Positions 45,901 through 54,873 of a stretch of DNA of 64,000 nt are shown here, in pieces. The DNA is from an uncultured Flaviramulus sp. (lineage in GTDB: Bacteria > Bacteroidota > Bacteroidia > Flavobacteriales > Flavobacteriaceae), in contig CANMUP010000003.1 in the NCBI GenBank assembly GCA_947501105.1, positions 744,001 through 808,000 of the forward strand, written 5' to 3'. The position numbers and the translations under genes are program-made. The stretch's first letter is position 1; the number at the start of each line of letters is the position of its first letter. A model generated the notes under the pieces. It was given only the letters and a program-made list of their open reading frames with translations, made no database searches and had not been told where the DNA came from.

Positions 45901-47281
45901 GGTAAAATCCATTTGTTAAACTATTAGTTGCAGATACCGTAGCTTGCTCTGTAATAAGATTATACACTTCTGTTGTAATGCCAGACACGCCATTAATAGT
46001 AAATCCTGTAGTGCCATATGGCACATGTACATCTACAAACCCTTGTGTACTAATATCGACGGTACTATCTGGGTTTAAAGCGCCACCAACCCGAGCTGCT
46101 GCTAAGGTTTTACCATCGGTATCTGTAAAGGCCACTACTTCGTTACCATGTACATCTTTACTGATGGTTTTAATGGTTTTAATAGTATTATAAGCTGCAT
46201 CATTAAACGCTTTGGAGCGTGACAACTCTTGTCCTGCAGGCATGCTAAAGGTATAACCTTGTATCCACTCGCCATTTTGTTTATTACCCCCTATAGATTT
46301 TAATGCCACTCCTGGGTTTAATTCGCTATAAATGGTTCGCGAAAACGGGTATTCTGTAATATCTTGATAGTTATTTCCTGGTTCGTGCGTATCAGTATTA
46401 TTAGTGCTATAGTACCAACCTAATGTATTTGTTGTGGTTTCTCCTATGGCCGTTGGGTTTTCTGGATCATTTTCAAAATCGGCACTATTATAAGTGTGGT
46501 TATTTATATCTCTTATAAAATCTGCCTTATAGGTAGGTGTTCCATTAGTATTTACTGGAGCACTTAGGGTAGCTAATGCTGGTCTTCCTTGAGTATCATA
46601 TAAGATCTGGTTAGCCCAGGTGCGATTTGTTTTAATATCCACACTTTGAGATTGTATACCTTTTCCTAAATCGTTGAAGTAAGCTTTTGAATTTGCCTTT
46701 AAATTACCATTTATATCATAGGATTTTGAGGAAATCCAATTTATGTTTTCATATACATAATCAGCTGGACAGCCATAGTTACCTGTATTGGCATCATCTG
46801 GACAACGATCGCTGTTATTATCTATATAATCTTCCCCTGGTTCACTCGGGTCTGTACAACTCCATTTAGGTTCTCCATATTTATCACCAAAACCATCTCC
46901 ATCACTATCAGGGTACCAGTTTTTATGGCAACTTTGTGCTTGTATCACAGGAAAACCGTTTACGTAGTTTCCAAATAGTTTTACACCTATAAGTTGTGTA
47001 CGTTGGGCACCATTATTCGCTTGACATGTAATTTGTATACCAAATTGCGATACATGCGTAATGGTTAACCATGATGGAACGTCAACAAATTCAAAGCTTT
47101 CATTGGCACATGCTGGGTCATACTGTGTAAAAGTTACTGTAATGGTTTGTGTTCCCCCTTGATAGGCAAAGTTAACAGCATTTATGTTATCCATATAACA
47201 ACTTTGAGCAAACACATTGGAGTTTGTATTAATCCCAAGGAACAAACATATAACGATTATAAATTTTAGATTATTCTTCAT
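42959..47281 (-). CDS. RHS-repeat protein with variable C-terminal (toxin-like) domain
   Basis: A 1440-residue secreted protein. It has a signal peptide (ending F-A-Q-S), a BACON-like strand domain up to about residue 115, a D-S-D-G-D-G-F-G-D calcium-type motif, then a long series of YD/RHS repeats (for example Y-D-E-A-G-R-L, Y-N-A-V-G-Q-L, Y-D-A-N-G-N-I, Y-N-A-S-G-L-V). The RHS core R-Y-K-Y-Q-G-Q-E-K-D to the D-P-A/D-P-D-G end lies at about 1130-1200. The last ~240 residues are unlike the repeats and may be the toxin; it ends with H-T-H-N-G-L and K-H-V-I-K-F. It is coupled to a small downstream gene and follows a second large RHS-type gene. Confidence 0.88.
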   Translation of the reverse strand: MKNNLKFIIVICLFLGINTNSNVFAQSCYMDNINAVNFAYQGGTQTITVTFTQYDPACANESFEFVDVPSWLTITHVSQFGIQITCQANNGAQRTQLIGVKLFGNYVNGFPVIQAQSCHKNWYPDSDGDGFGDKYGEPKWSCTDPSEPGEDYIDNNSDRCPDDANTGNYGCPADYVYENINWISSKSYDINGNLKANSKAYFNDLGKGIQSQSVDIKTNRTWANQILYDTQGRPALATLSAPVNTNGTPTYKADFIRDINNHTYNSADFENDPENPTAIGETTTNTLGWYYSTNNTDTHEPGNNYQDITEYPFSRTIYSELNPGVALKSIGGNKQNGEWIQGYTFSMPAGQELSRSKAFNDAAYNTIKTIKTISKDVHGNEVVAFTDTDGKTLAAARVGGALNPDSTVDISTQGFVDVHVPYGTTGFTINGVSGITTEVYNLITEQATVSATNSLTNGFYRVSITNLDSYSPTTPSNTVSVTYHDNYYDYSLNEYDEAGRLIASYQPVGNTKAQKPVTIYSYNAVGQLLGTTSPDEGTANFKYRKDGQIRFSQNSKQLAAGEFSYTNYDDLGRPIESGVATGTFSALNADTSTVTTSLTAEKQETTYDALESTNLSYLSGIHSTYSNPSFLAGNVAKTSNVNTTTYYSYDVYGRVKWIVQNILGLGTKTIDYKYDQITGAVTEVDFQKHNTNERFIHKYTYDTVDNSLIKVETSTNGSTYTTHANYTYYETGSLKQIELAPQNNTGTPLQNIDYVYNLNGQLKAINPGNDANDLFSMQIDYHDDDYKRSVSNISTPNYGENQYNGNIKGVRWKNKELDNTDQTYSYYYNKNNWLKDAVNGQYAYTNSTTSINIFDEAEYNGVIKNFSATNSITWLPGFYAKPSTGQEVTAKIETGTLSTVQAGDYNVFDITYDANGNIRTLNRNKNTDNGVNQMDQLGYAYNPEKPNQLLRVDDAAGDVAGADDIGDQDGNNYEYNSIGQLVKNNEENIEYIYNASGLVTEIKEGTQPRVKFFYNDKGHRVKKEAYILGSVTLDYTEHYIRDAAGITLAIYRDGVAKEYTIYGANRLGVYNSDNSSYYQLTDHLGNVRAVTGRTSTGTALAIVSATDYYPFGMPMPNRDNNPNAYRYKYQGQEKDIETGKEAFELRLWDSRIGRWLTTDPAGQYSSPYLGMGNNPISRVDPDGGFDWYVNKESGELEWHNTSASIDGLTWVGTNSASHDYLSSIGTLFGGSGKIDQRDVLARWYYDITGGFESGLTQRGKDFVSFMESPIARTAGGLMNTAASGKAFMVDFVNSGENDLALFAADRVYDGLSSMTLYDWSYAAGYNAPDAAFSALTYGGGYVLSAMRIPSFFKGYGISAFGGRFQALYANPSTKGFTLFAVQNASQFKNATWHFRLDFHLKSFPTGSRYTLHTHNGLRNGLSNRQWKFKVEQSAKHVIKF

Positions 47282-47283
47282 GA

Positions 47284-50200
47284 TTATTGGGCTTTATAAT
47301 TATAACTATTTTCACTTACTTTTTTAAATCCTCCAATTACACCGGTATCGTCTATAACTTCAGTATAGGTGGCTTTTAATCTGCCCGCCGAATCATATTC
47401 AAATTTAGAGGCTAGCCCATTATTTCCTATAATATACCAGAGTTCATCCCACTCATTGTAAACATAACCTGTCATTGATGAAGCTATTGGATGAAGTTTA
47501 AAATCATCAGCATAAATAGTTCCACTAGCGGAAGTTATATAGACAATTTCTGCTCCTGTACTTAATGTTTCGTAGTGGGCTTTTAATATCCATTCTCCAG
47601 CAGAAATATCTTCTTGGTTAAATACCTTTGCTGTTCCATTAATATGAATTCTAGCATTTAAATGTTCATCATTTAATCCTTTTTTAATCCAAACCGATAT
47701 TTTAAATCTGGATTTACTACCTGTGCGGTCTCCATTTACTGGTAAGTTTACCTCAAAACCATGTTCGCTAGCATCTATTTTTTCTGAGGATGTTCCTGTA
47801 TGGAATTCTGATGTGTTTTTATCATTTGCTTTTACCTGACCATCATAATAAGATGTATTAGAGGTTAAATATTCAGCACTACTAAAATATATATCAGTAT
47901 AAGCTGCATTACTTGCTACTAAAACCTTACTTTCTGCATCGCAAGTTTTTGTAGATGCGTAATTATCATTTATATCTCTAACTTCTAATGGCATAGAATA
48001 ATGATCGTATTGTGTAGTAGTAGATGTGTTTTTCCATTTAGAGTTGGTTTGTACAATTTCATTTCCATTAGTTTGTACTGTCCACACAAAACTTTCGTCG
48101 TCCTCTTTAGGGTTTGAATTCGTAAAGCCTTGTAAAGTCCCATCATTGTTTAATCCACCATCCCAAACATAGCTTTTATGCTTTCGCCAGATTTGTTCAA
48201 TTTCATCATTATCAGGTGGTCCTCCTGTCGGAGAAGTCGTTGTTCCGTCGTATTCAGTATATGTCCAATCGTTATTCCATGTGGTTATGCCTACGCCTGT
48301 TTCCTTCCAATCTGTACCTACTTTTAAATAAGTTTTACTCATAGCCTGTTGTGATAACATATTCTTATGAGAGTAATTATCAACTTTACTTCCCATTCCG
48401 TAATAAGTTACATTATCCGAATACTCAGGAATGATGTAAGCTGGAATAATTTCTGTTTTACGCTCATGATTTTCACTATCTAGAGTTATGGTTTCTAAAA
48501 CCTGCCCTGTTAAGAAATCATGTTTACTAAAACTTGTAGTACTTGTGAAACCGCCTTGAGTAGTTGTAGTGCTTTCTAAAACACTTGGGTAAGTAACTCG
48601 GCTAGTTGCAGTAACAAAATATTTTATTGGATCTCCAGATCCAGGATTTATTACAGAATTACTTGATTTGGATAAATATGATTCTTCAAAAACGCCTATT
48701 TCACCATGAGTATCTAAATTATCTTTATAATTATTACTTTGATGCCTAAGGATTTGATTTTTGCTGTTGTATTCCTTTAAACTAAGTAACCTTCCTATAT
48801 TATTTAATTTATTATAGATTGTATGTTTATTTGAAATTAAATCACCATTAAATTGAGAGGTCTCAAATTCCTTTTTAACTTTAAAAGCCTCTCCTAATGA
48901 ATAGATATAATTATTATCACTTGTATAAGGCGATAGTGTTTCAAACTCATACTCACTTGTTTTAATAATACTACTATCATCAGACATGTTTTCTACAGTT
49001 ACATGCTTATACATAACCATTGGAGATGGTAATTCAGAAATATAGGGAATAGCTTTAGTTTCTTTAGACGGACTATAAGATGTTATTCCCGAAGACCTGT
49101 AAGCTACATTACCCTGCACGGAATTAAATCCTTTTTCGTTATAATAATAGTTTGTTTTAAAAGATTGGTTATTATCTGTAATTTCAAGAGTTTTTACTCT
49201 AATACCACCTTCTTCCTTGTTTAATGGAACTGTTGAAGTAGCCAGTTGAAAATTCATAGTTACATCATCATAAGCATAAGTTGAATGCCAGTCTCTACAC
49301 GTATTTAATGCGCCATCATTCCAAACTCTAGCAGAATCAGGATTGCCATTAGCATGCGTTACATCAGTTAAAGAAAAAATTCTATTTAAAATCCAACCAT
49401 CATTTTGGTCATCAAAAGTCCAAAACCCAGAATCGTTAGGTATTTTAATTGTTACACTTTGAGTGGTTACACTAATTATTTGAGCAGCAATTTTGTCAAT
49501 ATCTAATTCAACAGCGCGTCTAGATCCTCCATATTTACTTCTTCTACAAATAAATAAGTCTAAATTGGCATATTCGTTTAGTTCAAAATAATCTGTGAAG
49601 TTGCTAAAATTTTCAATTGTTTTAGCGTCAATGTGATCATTTAAAGTGATTTCAAAAATAAGTTCGTTGCTAGCATTCTTTGTTATAAGATAGCTTAAAC
49701 CGTTATTTAAAATATGTTTTGAGTCAATAGCTTCTCGATAAAAATCATCTGATTCATAATCAATTTTTATTTTAGTTCCTATAGGCGTTTTTATTTCATT
49801 TAAACTCCAAGCATCTGGAAAATCTTCATGGTATCCCCAAGCATCTTCTTTATCAATATCAAAACTTGTATTTGTATTGTTATAAGTGAATTGATATGAA
49901 GGTGTTTGTATTATACCTCCTTTACCTCCATAAGAAAGGCTTTTTAAAGTTAGTTTACCCTTTGATGTTGCATCAGAATGGAAAGAATTTTTAACCAAAG
50001 GATAAGATTCATCAAAATTAAAATTAATTACTTTTTCGGCATATTGCTCTATATTTAACCCTGCCAAATCATTTACATCTAGTACATTTTGGCTTAAATG
50101 AATATCAATTTCTTCTAAATTAAAATTGTTATGTTTATAACCAGTAATGCCATTTGCTGTACAACAATCAATCGGAGAACTACCTCCAATATAAGAATGA

Positions 50201-52533
50201 TCAACTATAAAACTACCATTCTTATAAAAATATGCTTTATTTATATTATTAATCGGAGTCCCAGAAGATTTATTTAGATTAATATTATCAAGTTTAAAAT
50301 TACTTAATAAAACAACTCTATCTAACTTCAGCATATCATGCTTAGGAAAATCTGCATAACTATAATTTGACCTATATCCTTTATGATAAATGTAATTAAT
50401 TTGACTTCCATTAGGATAAATGTAGCTTTCAGGCAAGTCATACTCATTTGATGATATAAAACTATTAGATTGCTTATTATCTTCAAACTTTTTGGTGTAA
50501 CTAAAAATGTCATAAGAACCAGATGAAGGTACTCTAGTATTGTTTTTAGAATACAACCATTGTTCTCCTTTAGCGTCTTCTCTTAAACTTTTAACAAAAT
50601 ACGCTGTATGTGTTCTAGTTTTTATAGCATCCAAGTAGTAAATTTGTTTTCTTCCTCTATAATATTGATACGTATCATCGTTAAAACCATCTCCTTTTAC
50701 GGTATCATAATTTCCTGAGGCGCCTTTCCATATATATCCATCTGTCCACTTTCCGTATTCAAACTCTACCCAATAACCGTAATCTCCTTTATCCAACTTA
50801 CCATCTACATTTGCATCAAAATAATCTGGACCAGTTATGGCTGTTAGCAACCAATGTGTTGCATAGGGAGTGTTTTTAGTATTTAAATAGAACTTTTCAT
50901 CTTCATTTGAACTATTATTAAAGTTTTTATAATATAATTCAAAGTTATACACTGGTAGAGAATAATGATAAGTTTTACCGTCTACTGCTGTTACTTTAAA
51001 AGCACCTATACCATCATTAATAAAAGCCTTATCATTTAATCGATCTATACCCTTAGCTTCAATAAAATAATCTGCAGTTCTATTTTGACTATTAATAGTG
51101 TTAATATCTTCGTTTGTAAAAGTTTCGATGTAATTGCCTTCGCGTTTACGCCCATTATTAACTAAAGATTCTCCGTTTGGAGTCAAATTAGATGTATATA
51201 AACTACTCTCATTGGTATAAGAATCGTCATACTTGTCTTTTATAAGGCTCCCAGGAGTTGTTATAGAATTTATATTTGTCCTTAAAAAGGAGGTATAATG
51301 ATTTTTAAAATAAAAGAAAAGTCTGTTGTTTAAATCTAAGTTTAAGTCTTGTTGATTAGAATCAAAATCAAAAAACTTATAATTATCCCCTCCGTCTTTT
51401 TTATATTTAGCATATAAGTTTACTTCTTCAATAAACTTTGGTTGAATAGTTCCAGAGAGGCCTTGTGCGGTTAATGTATAATTATCAAAACCAGCATATA
51501 ACAAATGATTATATGGTAATTGATCTTTTGAATTAACTAATACATTAGGAGATATAGATTCGTCATATGCAATATTAGTTATTACATCCATTTCATCATA
51601 GCTTGGAGTATCAAAAGGATGTAAAGCACCTGTAACTCTATCAAATTCTTCTTTATACAAATCGTATTCTACTTTCGTTTTTCCTGCTCTTATTCTAAAT
51701 AAAAACAAGTCAAGGTTAATGCCTTTAGTTGTTATTGTTGTTGCGTAATCACCTGCGGAAGCTGTTGAAGTTGAATTATTAATTCCTCCTCCAAAACCAC
51801 CAATAGAGCCAGATAAATTTCCTTGAGAGTTAAAGCCTATACCTAAGGCATTAATTGATGCTGAACTTGAGAGTCCAGAATTATAATTATAATTTAAATT
51901 AATACCACCATTTCCATATCCATTACTAAACCCTACTCCAACACCAATACCATTTGTTGAGACATTTGCCGAAAAAGCCCCTAGTCCTCCACCTACACCA
52001 AAACCTCTTGTTCCAGCTTCTAATGTTCCAGAAACCCCACCTATGCCAAATGAAACACTTCCACCAAACGTTTTGTTCGAACCCCAATAGGCCCCTACAC
52101 CAACATTGATTCCATAAATATTTGCTCCTATTGCAAAGTCATAATAATAATTTGTTACACCTTCATCATTAAAAAAATGATTTACAATAGATTCACCCCA
52201 ATCGTCTGGATAACCATTTACATTTCTATTAATAGCACCAGGGTTTAAGCTCCAACCTAAACCTACCCATGAAGCTTCTAAATCTAGAGGTATTCCTGCA
52301 TGGTAAGACAAGGCTATAGGATAGCCTCCCTCTGGACTTGGCACATTTAGTAATGGCAATACATAACTCAAATCGCCTGTTACCAGGTTTACCATATCAG
52401 TGGCATCTACAGGTTCAAAACTAGCAGCTTCTGGCGCGTTGGGACCTTGTGCATTAGTAGTTTTAATACATAAACTAAACAGTAGTATTGTAAATACAAT
52501 GCCTATTTTTTTTGGAGTTTTTTTGTTTATCAT
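47284..52533 (-). CDS. Large secreted RHS-associated shell protein
   Basis: A 1749-residue secreted protein when started at the ATG at 52533; an upstream in-frame ATG at 52617 would add 28 residues that are encoded by a dispersed repeat and have no signal peptide, so 52533 is preferred. Signal peptide, then an N-terminal domain with V-N-L-V-T-G-D-L-S-Y-V-L-P-L-L and G-L-G-W-S-L-N-P-G-A, typical of Bacteroidota RHS partners and SpvB/TcaC-like proteins. A glycine-rich section (about 115-260) and a jelly-roll-like domain near 1570-1690 follow. It ends two bases before the next RHS gene; the pair probably forms a cocoon around the toxin part. Confidence 0.83.
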   Translation of the reverse strand: MINKKTPKKIGIVFTILLFSLCIKTTNAQGPNAPEAASFEPVDATDMVNLVTGDLSYVLPLLNVPSPEGGYPIALSYHAGIPLDLEASWVGLGWSLNPGAINRNVNGYPDDWGESIVNHFFNDEGVTNYYYDFAIGANIYGINVGVGAYWGSNKTFGGSVSFGIGGVSGTLEAGTRGFGVGGGLGAFSANVSTNGIGVGVGFSNGYGNGGINLNYNYNSGLSSSASINALGIGFNSQGNLSGSIGGFGGGINNSTSTASAGDYATTITTKGINLDLFLFRIRAGKTKVEYDLYKEEFDRVTGALHPFDTPSYDEMDVITNIAYDESISPNVLVNSKDQLPYNHLLYAGFDNYTLTAQGLSGTIQPKFIEEVNLYAKYKKDGGDNYKFFDFDSNQQDLNLDLNNRLFFYFKNHYTSFLRTNINSITTPGSLIKDKYDDSYTNESSLYTSNLTPNGESLVNNGRKREGNYIETFTNEDINTINSQNRTADYFIEAKGIDRLNDKAFINDGIGAFKVTAVDGKTYHYSLPVYNFELYYKNFNNSSNEDEKFYLNTKNTPYATHWLLTAITGPDYFDANVDGKLDKGDYGYWVEFEYGKWTDGYIWKGASGNYDTVKGDGFNDDTYQYYRGRKQIYYLDAIKTRTHTAYFVKSLREDAKGEQWLYSKNNTRVPSSGSYDIFSYTKKFEDNKQSNSFISSNEYDLPESYIYPNGSQINYIYHKGYRSNYSYADFPKHDMLKLDRVVLLSNFKLDNINLNKSSGTPINNINKAYFYKNGSFIVDHSYIGGSSPIDCCTANGITGYKHNNFNLEEIDIHLSQNVLDVNDLAGLNIEQYAEKVINFNFDESYPLVKNSFHSDATSKGKLTLKSLSYGGKGGIIQTPSYQFTYNNTNTSFDIDKEDAWGYHEDFPDAWSLNEIKTPIGTKIKIDYESDDFYREAIDSKHILNNGLSYLITKNASNELIFEITLNDHIDAKTIENFSNFTDYFELNEYANLDLFICRRSKYGGSRRAVELDIDKIAAQIISVTTQSVTIKIPNDSGFWTFDDQNDGWILNRIFSLTDVTHANGNPDSARVWNDGALNTCRDWHSTYAYDDVTMNFQLATSTVPLNKEEGGIRVKTLEITDNNQSFKTNYYYNEKGFNSVQGNVAYRSSGITSYSPSKETKAIPYISELPSPMVMYKHVTVENMSDDSSIIKTSEYEFETLSPYTSDNNYIYSLGEAFKVKKEFETSQFNGDLISNKHTIYNKLNNIGRLLSLKEYNSKNQILRHQSNNYKDNLDTHGEIGVFEESYLSKSSNSVINPGSGDPIKYFVTATSRVTYPSVLESTTTTQGGFTSTTSFSKHDFLTGQVLETITLDSENHERKTEIIPAYIIPEYSDNVTYYGMGSKVDNYSHKNMLSQQAMSKTYLKVGTDWKETGVGITTWNNDWTYTEYDGTTTSPTGGPPDNDEIEQIWRKHKSYVWDGGLNNDGTLQGFTNSNPKEDDESFVWTVQTNGNEIVQTNSKWKNTSTTTQYDHYSMPLEVRDINDNYASTKTCDAESKVLVASNAAYTDIYFSSAEYLTSNTSYYDGQVKANDKNTSEFHTGTSSEKIDASEHGFEVNLPVNGDRTGSKSRFKISVWIKKGLNDEHLNARIHINGTAKVFNQEDISAGEWILKAHYETLSTGAEIVYITSASGTIYADDFKLHPIASSMTGYVYNEWDELWYIIGNNGLASKFEYDSAGRLKATYTEVIDDTGVIGGFKKVSENSYNYKAQ

Positions 52534-52548
52534 AATTGTTCTTTTAAA

Positions 52549-52577
52549 GCGATCCTTTCGACTACACTCAGGGTTAC
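52549..52577 (-). repeat. Dispersed repeat fragment
   Basis: On the minus strand this reads GTAACCCTGAGTGTAGTC followed by GAAAGG, a sequence type dispersed in many Bacteroidota chromosomes (recalled, not searched). It lies in the leader of the large RHS-associated gene. Confidence 0.4.
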
Positions 52578-52606
52578 AAAAGGTTATAATTTTAGTTTCT
52601 ATTTTA

Positions 52607-52654
52607 CAGATTGCCACGTCGTCCCGATAATTATCTGAACTCCTCGCAATGACG
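52607..52654 (-). repeat. Dispersed repeat with CGTCATTGCGAGGAG start
   Basis: The minus strand begins CGTCATTGCGAGGAG and ends GGCAATCTG. This frame (GTCATT..G ... AATCT) recurs in two copies further right. It overlaps the wrongly long start of the neighbouring gene. Confidence 0.55.
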
Positions 52655-53326
52655 TTATAGGTTTAATTCTGGTTCGTTTATTAATTTTTTTGTTGGTATT
52701 TTAAATTTTACTTCGCCAGTGTACAATCCTAAATCTTCAATAGTAAAATTTATATACTCATCTTTTAATGCTTTTCCATCTCGTGGGTAAACAAACATAA
52801 TGGTGGTGGCCTTACTCATCCCGTACATACGTGGGTAAATAAAGTCAGCCATTTCTAGTGTGTCTTTACCTTGTGTATATACATGTACTTTCTCGTTCAT
52901 ACCAAAAGCAAGTTGGTTTACCATTTGTCCAAATTCGTTTCTGTTTTTTGGTGCTGCACTTAAAAGCTCTTTATTGTTTATACTCATACTTAAATTGAAG
53001 TACATGTACTTTTTATACTTGTTGCGTAATGCTTTACTTTTACTAGACTCAATGTCTATTATATTATCTCCCAATTCTTGCTTTACCAACATATCGGTTG
53101 GGCGATACATTAAAGTGTAGCCTACACCGTTTATGGTTTTATGTTGCGTATAACCGTTGGTTTCTTCTTTGATATAGTCTAGTAATGCAACTTCGTTGTT
53201 GAAAGTATTTTGTTGACAGCTCGTTAAGAATAACACGATTAAAAACAAGTGGATTCCTGCTTTTACCTCAACTATGCTCAGCATAAATTTCGGAATGACA
53301 GATAGTATTTTATTTTTTATTTTCAA
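52655..53326 (-). CDS. Lipoprotein of unknown function, start altered by a repeat
   Basis: A lipoprotein with lipobox L-T-S-C preceded by H-L-F-L-I-V-L-F. From the TTG at 53326 it has 223 residues; from the ATG at 53284 it has 209. The first codons of both versions, including M-L-S-I-V-E-V-K-A-G, are encoded by a dispersed repeat (53251-53302) inserted at the gene start, so the original N-terminus was probably changed. The mature protein has a beta-rich domain with G-R-Y-M-G/Y-R-P and an acidic C-terminus and no recognised family. Confidence 0.65.
   Translation of the reverse strand: MKIKNKILSVIPKFMLSIVEVKAGIHLFLIVLFLTSCQQNTFNNEVALLDYIKEETNGYTQHKTINGVGYTLMYRPTDMLVKQELGDNIIDIESSKSKALRNKYKKYMYFNLSMSINNKELLSAAPKNRNEFGQMVNQLAFGMNEKVHVYTQGKDTLEMADFIYPRMYGMSKATTIMFVYPRDGKALKDEYINFTIEDLGLYTGEVKFKIPTKKLINEPELNL
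53251..53302 (-). repeat. Dispersed repeat copy inside a lipoprotein gene start
   Basis: Minus strand: CTGTCATTCCG ... GGAATCC, matching the ends of the other two copies. It supplies part of the N-terminal codons of the lipoprotein gene. Confidence 0.5.
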
Positions 53327-53370
53327 TTTTTGATATTTTGGTTTTTGAGTTTCTTCAACTAGTATTTATG

Positions 53371-53411
53371 AGATTCCTCGTCGCTCAATGCTTCGCTTCG
53401 TCGGAATGACA
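53371..53411 (-). repeat. Dispersed repeat copy, inverted-repeat type
   Basis: Minus strand: TGTCATTCCGACGAAGCG ... GAGGAATCTC, with a GAAGCGAAGC core. It lies between the chaperone and lipoprotein genes, just after the chaperone stop codon. Confidence 0.5.
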
Positions 53412-53418
53412 AAAAAGC

Positions 53419-53952
53419 TTATTGGCCTTCAAATTCTGCATTAAGTCCGTTTAAAACATCTTGGGTTAAATCGGTTGCATCATCAGCATACATAATGTTT
53501 CCGCCACCACTAGCACCAAATATTATTTTATGATTATTGGCTTTACCATATTCTTTTATATAATCGTTAATATCATTTATAACCGTTTGGGTAGATTTTT
53601 TATCTTCTTCCTGAATTTGCTTCTGAATCGCTTGTTGGTAATTATTTATTTGCTGTTGTTTATTTCCTAATAATTGTTGCTTTAGCTCCAACTCTTTTTT
53701 GCTCATTTTAGAGCGTTCTTTTTCGTAAGTTTTTAACTCCTTTTGCCAATCGGTCATTAAACTATCTACATTGGCGTTTAACGTTTTAGCTTTCTCTTCA
53801 AATTGCGCTTTTACTAATTTGGTTCGCTTGTAACCATCTAACAGTTTATTAACATCAACATAAACCAGTTCTGATGACGATTTAAAATAACATATAGAAG
53901 ACATTGATAATATTACGGCTAGAAAGGCCAAGGGTAAGGCTAACTTTTTCAT
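53419..53952 (-). CDS. Skp/OmpH-family periplasmic chaperone
   Basis: A 177-residue protein with an N-terminal hydrophobic signal or anchor and the OmpH core: V-Y-V-D-V-N-K-L-L-D-G-Y near residue 30, a long charged coiled coil to about 125 with Q-Q-I-N-N-Y-Q-Q-A-I-Q, and the closing strands I-I-F-G-A-S-G-G-G-N-I-M-Y-A-D-D-A-T-D-L-T. Skp-like proteins hold unfolded outer-membrane or secreted proteins in the periplasm. Its position after two RHS genes and VGIGTT genes suggests it serves these large secreted proteins, but that is inference. Confidence 0.85.
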   Translation of the reverse strand: MKKLALPLAFLAVILSMSSICYFKSSSELVYVDVNKLLDGYKRTKLVKAQFEEKAKTLNANVDSLMTDWQKELKTYEKERSKMSKKELELKQQLLGNKQQQINNYQQAIQKQIQEEDKKSTQTVINDINDYIKEYGKANNHKIIFGASGGGNIMYADDATDLTQDVLNGLNAEFEGQ

Positions 53953-53964
53953 TTGTTTTATAGT

Positions 53965-54873
53965 TTAATTGTTTTTATTAAGTAATAAATCTTCTAATTT
54001 TTTAAGACGATTTATTAATTCTTGATTTATTGTTTCCTGCTTTTTTAATTGTTTTTCTTGTTGAATAGTATAAAGCGTTAACTCCTCTATTTTTTGGAGT
54101 AATTTTATATTCATTTCTGCCAAAAGAAGGCCATTGTCTTGCATCTCCTTTTCTGAAGCTATTTCTGGAAGGTGATTGTTAGTTTTGATAAATTGTTCAA
54201 CTTCTTTTAAAGATGGTAGTTTATAATCATCATTAAAAACAAAGTCTGCACCCGCGCTTACTGTTACTTTTACTTCTTGCGCATGTATATTACCTGCTAC
54301 TGTTAGCTTTGAGTCTGGGTTCTTGGTACCAATGCCTACATTGCCATTAGGTAATAATGATGGATAATGATTTATTACAGATGCATCAAAATCATAATAA
54401 AAAGGTTGGTTAGAAGATGCTACAGTATTTGTAGGAACAACGGTTTGAGATGTTAATGGTGTTGTCCAACTACCGTGATTTAAATGATCTATCATTCTAT
54501 ATTTTATAGAACCCCATTTTTGAGTGGCTCGCATCCATACCTGATTGTTTTTAACTAAAACTTCTAACATTCATGGTTTACCACTTAAATAATTTAATGA
54601 CACACCGTCTAATCTATTGGCTGTTGTTCCTGAATGTCTTGAAACAAAAATTGAACTTCTTGAATGATACATATAATTATCATCAGCAAAAACAAGTACT
54701 TCAAATTCTGCGTTTATATCCCCATTAAAGCCATTCATATCTAAAAGCAAAAAATATTTATATGGATATGGGCTAGGACCAGTATAGGTAGCTCCTAAAT
54801 TTATCCAATTTTGTGAGTTTAATTGACCAATCAGTAATATTTGAAAAGCAATTATTAGCATGCATTTTTTCAT
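53965..54873 (-). pseudogene. VGIGTT-protein gene broken by an in-frame TGA
   Basis: Two frames, 54571-54873 (100 codons with signal peptide) and 53965-54570 (201 codons with the VGIGT motif and C-terminal module), are in the same reading frame and separated only by one TGA at 54571-54573. Read through, they give one ordinary 302-residue secreted VGIGTT protein. The first fragment ends L-S-G-K-P and the second starts directly at ATG. This is a single nonsense change, a sequencing error, or a true recoding. The first ATG overlaps the stop codon of the upstream VGIGTT gene. Confidence 0.75.

Noticed and set aside
53419-53952. Assignment as a pilus-specific chaperone
   Set aside because: Skp/OmpH proteins are general chaperones; only the location suggests a special role.
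54571-54573. Recoding of TGA as an amino acid
   Set aside because: A single case with no selenocysteine-type structure seen and all other genes ending normally makes a mutation or error more likely.
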